Assembly: GCF_029338555.1 (NCBI RefSeq)
Contig: NZ_CP119989.1
Coordinates: forward strand, 1,798,001-1,862,000
Length of the DNA: 64,000 nt
DNA from: Halobaculum marinum
GTDB taxonomy: Archaea > Halobacteriota > Halobacteria > Halobacteriales > Haloferacaceae
Direction of reading: 5' to 3'
In this document: one piece after another, positions 58,534 to 64,000 of the stretch
Layout of the letters: every line of letters starts with the position of its first letter
Numbering within the stretch: position 1 is the stretch's first letter
Translations under genes and position numbers: made by a program
Notes under the pieces: model-generated
What the model was told of the DNA's origin: nothing
What the model saw: the letters and a program-made list of their open reading frames with translations, nothing else
Databases searched by the model: none

Positions 58534-59859
58534 TTAGCCGTCATCGCGCTCGGGGTCCCCGTCGGCGTCGCGGGTGTCACCGCCGCGCCCGGCGTCGCCG
58601 CGCTCGCCGGGTCGTTCGATGTCGGAGCGGTCGCTGACGGCTTCCGGTCGCTGGTCGGTCCCGTCGCGCTCGGCGGCAGGACGGTCCCCGACGGCCTCCG
58701 GCGTCGTCTCCTCGCGCTCGCGGTGTGCGACGTCGCGGTCGGCTTCGGCCGCCGGCACCCCCGGCGAAGCGGTGCGATCGGTGGCCGGGCGGTCGGCCTG
58801 CTCCGCCGGACGTTCGTCGGTGGACTCGGTCTCGGCAGCGTACCGACCGGCCTCGCGCGCGGGCGTCGTGGTCGCTTCTTCGGCGCCGTACAACGAGTAC
58901 GGTTGCCGCGACTCGCGGTCGTCGTCGCGCTCGGGGTCGTCGCGCTGGGCGCGCGTCCGTCGAGCGATGTCCGTGGGCGTGCCCGAGCGCTCTGGGGCGA
59001 CCTGGCGGTCCCACTCCTCGTCGCGGTCGCCGGCGGCGTCGTCGGTCCGCCGCACGTCCGGCGACTCCGCGTCCGGGTTCAACTGCTGGTCGGCGTGTTC
59101 GATCCCGGCGAGCGTCCGGAGTTGCTCCTCGGAGAGGCCGTCGCCGCCGGGGCCACTCGTCCCGGAGCCACTCGAGACGGCGACGCCGCTGGTGACGACC
59201 GCGCGGATGCCCTCTTCGACGGTCATGTCCACGTCCATCACCCGGTCGGCCGGCATGTGGACGAGGTGCCCGCCCATCACTGGGTTGGGTGCCAGCGGGA
59301 GGAACAGCGTCAGCATCCGCTCGTGGCCGGTCGGCGCTCGCAGTGGGTCCGGCGTCTCGGTGGTGAGGAAGCCGAGGGTGTACGCGCCTTCGTGGGGGAA
59401 CTCGACTAGTTTCACCTCCCGGAAGTTCTGGGTGTCCTCCTCCAGCATCACGTCCGACATCTGGCGAAACGACTCGTAGACGGAGCCGATACCCGGTACA
59501 TGTGCGGCCGCGGCGTCGAAGTAGTCGACGGCGGCGGCGCCGAGGCGGGTCGTGTTGATGAACAGCCCCATGACGACGATGACGGACACCAACACGACCG
59601 GCGTGAGCAGTTCGATGAGCGTCTCCTTCCCGACGACCCACGGCCCCAGCGGGGTGGCGACGACGAAGTTCGTGTCCGGCCCGACGTCCAGCACGAGCGA
59701 CGAGAACAGATCGAGGTACTGGTAGACGTATCTCCCGGCGACCGCGAGCACGATGAGCGAGACGAGCAGCGGCACCACGACGGCGACGCCGGTGACGAAC
59801 GCGGCACGGAACGCACCGACGACGGAGTCGCCCATCTCGCGGGCCGACCAGCGAGGCAT
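58534..59859 (-). CDS. DUF502 membrane protein with long disordered tail
   Basis: 441 aa. The DUF502 domain spans about 10-225: two membrane helices (about 17-42, 83-105), VPGIGSVYESFRQ (about 122-134), VKLVEFPHEGAYTLGFLT (about 148-165) and NPVMGGHLVHMP. The remaining 200 residues are low-complexity, rich in Asp, Glu, Arg and Pro, and probably unstructured in the cytoplasm. DUF502 function is unknown. The tail is far longer than in bacterial relatives. Confidence 0.85.
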   Translation of the reverse strand: MPRWSAREMGDSVVGAFRAAFVTGVAVVVPLLVSLIVLAVAGRYVYQYLDLFSSLVLDVGPDTNFVVATPLGPWVVGKETLIELLTPVVLVSVIVVMGLFINTTRLGAAAVDYFDAAAAHVPGIGSVYESFRQMSDVMLEEDTQNFREVKLVEFPHEGAYTLGFLTTETPDPLRAPTGHERMLTLFLPLAPNPVMGGHLVHMPADRVMDVDMTVEEGIRAVVTSGVAVSSGSGTSGPGGDGLSEEQLRTLAGIEHADQQLNPDAESPDVRRTDDAAGDRDEEWDRQVAPERSGTPTDIARRTRAQRDDPERDDDRESRQPYSLYGAEEATTTPAREAGRYAAETESTDERPAEQADRPATDRTASPGVPAAEADRDVAHREREETTPEAVGDRPAAERDGTDQRPEAVSDRSDIERPGERGDAGRGGDTRDADGDPERDDG

Positions 59860-59997
59860 CAGTCCCGAGACGAGCGACTCGTGTAAAACGGTGGTGCCCG
59901 TTCGGCGGATGGTACTGGCGCGGTCGGTGACACCTGTTCGGCGGGCGTCGCCAGCGACGGTGGAGTTAAATGCGAGTCAGAACTATCGACCCTCGTA

Positions 59998-60471
59998 GTG
60001 AGCGTCAACGTGGAGAAGCGCGTGGATCCCCCGGGCGACGCCACCCACGGCGAGGCCGCCTGGGCGCTGAAAGAGGAGATCCGCCAGCGAGAGGGTGTCC
60101 TGAAACAGCGACGCGGCTTCTTCATGGACGCCTACCGCCGCGCGAACTGCCACCTGCTCGTCGAGGACGACGAACTCGTCGGGTTCGCGTCCACCCGTCG
60201 CGACGGCTACATCCTCTTCCTCGCCGTCGCGCCGCGCGTTCGCGGACGGGGGTACGGCGAGCGACTCGTCGCGGAGGTCGCCGACGAGAACCGTTCGGTT
60301 TCGTGTCACGCCCGCACCACGAACGAGGCGGCGCTCGCGTTCTACGAGCACATCGGCTTCGAGGTCGTCCGTCGCATCGACAACTACTACGAGGACGGTG
60401 GCGACGCGTACTACCTCCGCCTCGGCGACGACTCGTCGCTGCGCGAGCGGCTCTCGAAGTTCCTCCGGTAG
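59998..60471 (+). CDS. GNAT-family N-acetyltransferase (RimI-like)
   Basis: 157 aa from GTG 59998; GTTAAAT (59965-59971) is 30 nt upstream. Acetyl-CoA P-loop VRGRGYGERLVAEVA (about residues 80-94) and the C-terminal beta-strand/Tyr region TNEAALAFYEHIGFEVV. Likely acetylates a protein N-terminus, a lysine or a small amine; RimI-like by motif spacing. Confidence 0.88.
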   Translation: MSVNVEKRVDPPGDATHGEAAWALKEEIRQREGVLKQRRGFFMDAYRRANCHLLVEDDELVGFASTRRDGYILFLAVAPRVRGRGYGERLVAEVADENRSVSCHARTTNEAALAFYEHIGFEVVRRIDNYYEDGGDAYYLRLGDDSSLRERLSKFLR

Positions 60472-60762
60472 GCGTTTGTACGCCCGCCGACTACGTCGAC
60501 CTGCACGCCTCTAGTCCCCGCCCCAGTAGACCCGCCAGGGTGCGATGACGGTGCGGAGAACCCGGGCGTGCGACACACGGCCCGCCGCGAGCCGCAATCG
60601 CGGACGCCCGGCACGAGGGTTTACCGGCCGACGCGGCACGCAGCCCCGGGATGACGCCGGCTCGTTAGTGTCCCGGGCGACACTCTCCCACGACAGCGAC
60701 GGCGCCGCCGTCCACAGCCGTGCCGCGCGAAGTGTTAAGCTCCCGAACAGTCTCTATCGAGT
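60472..60762. other. Intergenic region upstream of ppk2, no gene recognised
   Basis: 291 bp of GC-rich sequence with no convincing coding bias on either strand and no tRNA or snoRNA signature. The only clear signal is GTGTTAAGC (60732-60740), a TATA-like element predicting a transcript start near 60763. A phosphate-responsive control region is plausible given the polyphosphate gene that follows. Confidence 0.4.
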
Positions 60763-60810
60763 ATGTGCTGTGTGACCACACCCCGCTCTCGCCGTCGGTG
60801 CCATGCGTGA
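60763..60810 (+). CDS. Possible 15-codon leader peptide overlapping the ppk2 start
   Basis: ATG 60763 lies 27 nt from the TTAAG box, exactly the leaderless position. It opens a frame MCCVTTPRSRRRCHA ending TGA 60808-60810, overlapping ATG 60803 of ppk2 in another frame. Contains three Cys and four Arg. If translated, it would make ppk2 expression depend on re-initiation. No protein-level support. Confidence 0.35.
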   Translation: MCCVTTPRSRRRCHA

Positions 60811-61684
60811 CCACCCGGTGCTCCCGAGCGAAGAGTCCGTGCTCGCGACGGTGCCCGACGAGGACCTGTACAAAGCCAACGGGACGATCAAGAAGAAGCA
60901 CTACGAACGAGAGCTCGAGCGCCTCCAAGAGGAGTTGGTCCGCCTCCAGATGTGGGTGCGAGAACAGGGCCTCCGGGTCGTCATCCTGTTCGACGGTCGC
61001 GACGCCGCGGGCAAGGGCGGCACCATCCACCGGATCACGCGCCGCACCAGTTCGCGCGTCGTGAAGGTCGTCGCGCTCGGGACGCCGACCGAGCGCGAGC
61101 AGAGCCAGTGGTACTTCCAGCGGTACGTCGAACACCTCCCGGCGGCGGGCGAGGTGGTGCTGTTCGACCGGAGTTGGTACAACCGCGCGACCGTCGAGCG
61201 CGTGATGGGCTTCTGTACCGACGCGGAGTACGAGGAGTTCCTGCGGTCGACCCCCGAGTTCGAGCGGATGCTCCAGCGCTCGGGGATCATCCTCCTGAAG
61301 TACTGGTTCTCGATCAGCGACGAGGAGCAGGAACGCCGCTTCCAAAAGCGCAGTCAGGACCCGAAGCGGCGCTGGAAGCTCAGCCCGATGGACCTCGAAG
61401 CGCGGGACCGCTGGGTGGACTACTCGAAGGCGAAAGACGCGATGTTCGAGCACACCGACACCGACGACTCGCCGTGGTACGTCGTCGACGCCGAGGTGAA
61501 GAAGCACGCCCGACTCAACTGCATCACCCACCTGCTCGGTCAGATCGACTACGAGGACACGATGCCCGAGCCGCGGGAACTGCCGCCGCGGGAGTCCGGC
61601 GAGGACTACGAGCGACCGCCGATCGACAGCCAGCGGTGGGTCCCCGCGGTGTACGGGTCGAATCCGACCGACGTGGACGCCTGA
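60803..61684 (+). CDS. ppk2: Polyphosphate kinase 2
   Basis: 293 aa. PPK2 motifs: Walker A-like FDGRDAAGKGGTIHR (about residues 60-74), FDRSWYNR (about 120-127) and RRFQKRSQDPKRRWKLSP (about 178-195, lid). It transfers phosphate between polyphosphate and nucleotides (mainly NDP to NTP or NMP to NDP). One-domain class. Unusually for this window, the start lies about 40 nt downstream of the predicted transcription start. Confidence 0.94.
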   Translation: MRDHPVLPSEESVLATVPDEDLYKANGTIKKKHYERELERLQEELVRLQMWVREQGLRVVILFDGRDAAGKGGTIHRITRRTSSRVVKVVALGTPTEREQSQWYFQRYVEHLPAAGEVVLFDRSWYNRATVERVMGFCTDAEYEEFLRSTPEFERMLQRSGIILLKYWFSISDEEQERRFQKRSQDPKRRWKLSPMDLEARDRWVDYSKAKDAMFEHTDTDDSPWYVVDAEVKKHARLNCITHLLGQIDYEDTMPEPRELPPRESGEDYERPPIDSQRWVPAVYGSNPTDVDA

Positions 61685-61699
61685 GGATCGCGGGGCCGC

Positions 61700-62812
61700 T
61701 TACAGTCCGGCGACGTCCTCGATGGCGTCGGTGAGGGTCCGGATCGACTCCACGTCGTGTTCGCCCATGTGGCCGATGCGGAACGTCTCCTCACCGAGCT
61801 GAGAGCCGTAGCCGTTCGAGAACACCATGTCGTACTCCTCGCTGACCTGTTCGATGGTGCCGGCCACGTCGATGCCCTGCGTGTTCTCGATGCAGCCGAC
61901 GGTCTGGGACTCGTACCCCTCCTCTGGGAACACGTCGAAGTGCTCGCGGGCCCACTCGCGGGTGTACTCGGCCATCTCGCGGTGGCGCTCCGAGCGCGCC
62001 TCGTGGCCCTCCTCCAGCATGTACTTCATCTGCTTGCGGTACGCGAGCATGATCGGAATCGCGGGCGTCGAGTGGGTCTGGCCCTTCCGGTCGTAATAGT
62101 CGAGCGCGCGCTGGAAGCCGCCGTACCACGAGGCCGAGTCTTTCGACAACTCGCGCTCGTACGCCTCGGGACTGACGACGCAGACGGCGAGCCCCGGCGG
62201 CATGGCGAACGCCTTCTGGGTGGAGTTGAAGATGACGTCGATGCCGTGGGCGTCGATGTCGACGTAGTCGCCCCCCAGCGACGACACCGCGTCGACGACG
62301 AAGTACGTGTCCGGGTACTCGGCGACCACGTCGCCGATAGCCTCGACCGGATTGCGCACGCCCGTCGAGGACTCGTTCATCGCGACGCCGACCACGTCGT
62401 AGTCGGCGTCGCTCTCCTCCAGCGTCGCGCGCACGTCCTCGGGTTTGACGGCCTTCCCCCAGTCGTACTCGAGGCGGTCGACGTTCTTGCCGAGGCGCTC
62501 GCCGACGTTCGCGAACCGTTCGCTGAAGCTGCCGTTCGTCGCGACGAGCATGTCCTCGTCGACGAGGTTCAGCGTCGCCGCCTCCCAGAACTCCGTCCCG
62601 GAGGCCGTGAGGATCATCACCTCGTGGTCGGTGCCGAGGAACTCCTTCGTGTCCTCGACGATGGTCGTGTAGAGGTCGGTCATCCGGTCCATCCGGTGGC
62701 CGAACATCGGCTGGGCCATCTCCTGGATCACGTCCTCGCGGACCTCGGTCGGCCCTGGGATGTACAGCGTCTTGTCGGGGTACTCGCCCGTGTATTCTCG
62801 TTTCTCAGTCAC
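61700..62812 (-). CDS. Class V PLP aminotransferase (alanine-glyoxylate/serine-pyruvate type)
   Basis: 370 aa from GTG 62812 (ATG 62854 would add 14 residues). Begins near YIPGPTEVREDV with the conserved GPTE motif; the PLP-Lys lies in NSTQKAFAMPPGLA (about residue 195), preceded by VDAVSSLGG (about 168). Family activities include alanine-glyoxylate and serine-pyruvate transamination and phosphonate or purine-related reactions. With glyA in the genome a glyoxylate-serine-glycine role is plausible. Convergent with ppk2 (15-nt gap). Confidence 0.9.
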   Translation of the reverse strand: MTEKREYTGEYPDKTLYIPGPTEVREDVIQEMAQPMFGHRMDRMTDLYTTIVEDTKEFLGTDHEVMILTASGTEFWEAATLNLVDEDMLVATNGSFSERFANVGERLGKNVDRLEYDWGKAVKPEDVRATLEESDADYDVVGVAMNESSTGVRNPVEAIGDVVAEYPDTYFVVDAVSSLGGDYVDIDAHGIDVIFNSTQKAFAMPPGLAVCVVSPEAYERELSKDSASWYGGFQRALDYYDRKGQTHSTPAIPIMLAYRKQMKYMLEEGHEARSERHREMAEYTREWAREHFDVFPEEGYESQTVGCIENTQGIDVAGTIEQVSEEYDMVFSNGYGSQLGEETFRIGHMGEHDVESIRTLTDAIEDVAGL

Positions 62813-62970
62813 GAAACCCACCTGTGTGGCCCGTACTCCGGGACGGCGCGGCATGGGGTTTGTGATTCGCCCAACCCAGCGGTGTCGTCGTGGCCGACGG
62901 TTGCGGCGCACCGGTCGGCAGTCGCGTCACACCTGTCGGCTGTGACGGCGACCGGCCGACGAAGTGAGTC

Positions 62971-63732
62971 TCACTCGCGCGTCTCCTCACTCGACGAGAG
63001 GCCGTGGACGACGAACACGACGCTCCGGTCGGAGAGTCTCACGAGGCTGGTCCGTGCCTCCACTTCGCCCGTGTCGGTCGTGAGCACCGCACACCCAGTC
63101 CAGGTCCACCCGTCCTCGGCGACCGGGAAGGCGTCGACACGGAGGTGCCGGACGGACTCGGCCGTGAAGATGTCGGTCCACTCCCTGCCGACCAGCGAGG
63201 CCCGGTCTGTCGTGACCGCCGAGGAGAGCGCCTGGTTCGCGTACGCGATGGTTCCGTCGCCGTCCACGACGAGGGTCGGGTCTCGACCCAGGTCGAGTGC
63301 CGTGCGGAACTGTCCGACACGCCGTTCGAGACGAGCGCGGGCGACGAGGGCGCGGAGACGGCGCTCGAACAGTCTGATCTGCGGGCTGTCGGCGGTGCCC
63401 GAGTGAAACTCGGTGCCGTCGGCGTCGAAGAGTGCGTCATCGACCTCAGAGAGATCCGGCGAGACGGTGAACAGCACCGGCAGGGTCGGGTCGCGCTGGC
63501 GGACCGCCTCGAACACGGTCGTCTCGGCGGTCGTCTGCAGGTCGACTGGGCAGACGACGGCGGCGGCGTCGCCGAGACGGTCGAGTGCGGTCGCCGGGTC
63601 GGTGTCGAGGATCATCCGGAGGTCGTCACTGCCGTCGAACGCCGTCCCGAGCGCGTCGAGGTACGCCGGGTCGTCGTGTACACAGACGACAGTGATCGGC
63701 TGGTCGACCGACTGGAGAGACGCCGCTCGCAT
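62971..63732 (-). CDS. Receiver-like/PAS signalling protein without kinase domain
   Basis: 253 aa. An N-terminal CheY-like alpha/beta domain (about 12-110; ITVVCVHDDPAYLDALGTAF) whose central strand reads AAVVCPVDLQ, without the usual strand-end Asp. A short coiled coil (about 128-142) and a PAS domain follow (about 140-235; DPTLVVDGDGTIAYANQAL). No histidine kinase, HTH or output domain. Probably a sensory or partner protein in a halobacterial two-component network. Confidence 0.8.
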   Translation of the reverse strand: MRAASLQSVDQPITVVCVHDDPAYLDALGTAFDGSDDLRMILDTDPATALDRLGDAAAVVCPVDLQTTAETTVFEAVRQRDPTLPVLFTVSPDLSEVDDALFDADGTEFHSGTADSPQIRLFERRLRALVARARLERRVGQFRTALDLGRDPTLVVDGDGTIAYANQALSSAVTTDRASLVGREWTDIFTAESVRHLRVDAFPVAEDGWTWTGCAVLTTDTGEVEARTSLVRLSDRSVVFVVHGLSSSEETRE

Positions 63733-63827
63733 CGGTCAACGCGAGTTGGCGTGCGTCGGTCGGTCGAGCGACCACCCCGCGGGGGACCGTCCGACCGGAT
63801 TCCCTCGGTCGGGGGTCGGTGTCGGCC

Positions 63828-63980
63828 TCACGCGATCACCGTCTGCGTGAGGGTGGACCGGATCCACGCGTCGTCGTTGTCGGGGTCGGCGATGGTCGCG
63901 ATGGTCGTCCGTCCGACCGTCTGTTCTTCGTAGGTCTCTCGGTAGCGCTTCGCCGGTGGGTTGGGGCTGTCGGTGTTCAT
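63828..63980 (-). CDS. DUF7331-like haloarchaeal microprotein, copy 2
   Basis: 50 aa, ATG 63980, TGA 63828. The end DPDNDDAWIRSTLTQTVIA shares the pattern DN-x-D-x-W-I-x3-LT-x-TV with the microprotein at 43915-44085; N-termini are unrelated. The promoter would lie past the window edge. Function unknown. Confidence 0.65.
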   Translation of the reverse strand: MNTDSPNPPAKRYRETYEEQTVGRTTIATIADPDNDDAWIRSTLTQTVIA

Positions 63981-64000
63981 CGTGGGTCGTGAGAAGTGTC

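Noticed and set aside
60545..60775. 76-codon frame upstream of ppk2
   Set aside because: Arg-rich low-complexity translation, no promoter at a sensible distance, and it overlaps the TATA-like element of ppk2.

Overview
The window is chromosomal DNA from a haloarchaeon. Four things show this: very high GC with strong G/C preference at third codon positions; acidic (Asp/Glu-rich) proteins; archaeal-type information genes (an L11 / L1-L10-L12 stalk operon, aEF-1 beta, an archaeal 7S SRP RNA, RtcB and archease, RibL, a DHH/RecJ-like nuclease); and promoters that are mostly an AT-rich box about 26-30 nt upstream of a start codon with no leader. The gene content suggests Haloferacales, but the genus cannot be fixed from sequence alone. 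I see no rRNA, tRNA, CRISPR array, insertion sequence, integrase or phage gene. Genes are dense on both strands, and several are coupled by 1-8 nt overlaps.

Layout. 1-3.1 kb: the end of a divergent NuoF-like gene, a CobW-type GTPase and two divergent zinc-finger microproteins. 3.2-17.2 kb: a carbohydrate uptake and oxidation region. It holds a complete ABC importer (Tat lipoprotein, two permeases, ATPase, plus a 64-residue membrane microprotein), a TrmB-family regulator, two Gfo/Idh/MocA dehydrogenases, a sugar isomerase/epimerase, a zinc dehydrogenase, a DUF21/CBS membrane protein and two tandem aldo/keto reductases. A perfect TACT-N7-GAGTA palindrome, the motif reported for haloarchaeal TrmB, lies in the promoter of one dehydrogenase. 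17.3-23.1 kb: rpl11, an inserted PHP phosphoesterase, the rpl1-rpl10-rpl12 operon with a structured leader, a TctA-like permease, a zinc-finger protein and aEF-1 beta. 23.2-29.4 kb: two UspA-like proteins, BirA, a 5'-nucleotidase-type phosphatase, a stand-alone YcaO enzyme and a TbsP-like regulator.

29.5-36.7 kb: a 61-residue hydrophobic peptide gene, a large protein with a CHAT (caspase-like) dyad, glyA and folD (one-carbon metabolism), a zinc-ribbon protein and a DUF1028 protein. 36.7-47.8 kb: ribL overlapping a JAMM protease, a RecJ-like nuclease, a phospholipase D-like surface protein, a HEAT-repeat protein, dpsA, a NIF3-like protein whose 3' end is triplicated as 42-bp repeats, an Old Yellow Enzyme, a SHOCT protein and haloarchaeal hypotheticals. 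47.8-55.1 kb: a Cys-rich microprotein next to an HxlR regulator, a thiolase/DUF35 pair lacking the usual key cysteines, the SRP RNA, a geranylgeranyl-reductase-family flavoprotein and a HEVAH metalloprotease. 55.3-64.0 kb: RtcB, DoxX, archease, DUF502, a GNAT acetyltransferase, PPK2 with a possible leader peptide, a class V aminotransferase, a receiver/PAS protein and a second DUF7331-like microprotein.

The clearest joint functions are: regulated uptake and oxidation of an unknown sugar or polyol (ABC importer + TrmB + dehydrogenases/isomerase); the ribosomal stalk; one-carbon/folate metabolism (GlyA + FolD); and RNA ligation (RtcB + archease). The best candidates for undescribed biology are the CHAT protein and its neighbouring hydrophobic microprotein, the stand-alone YcaO enzyme, the Cys-rich microprotein, the thiolase-like pair without a catalytic Cys, and the triplicated 3' end of the NIF3-like gene.
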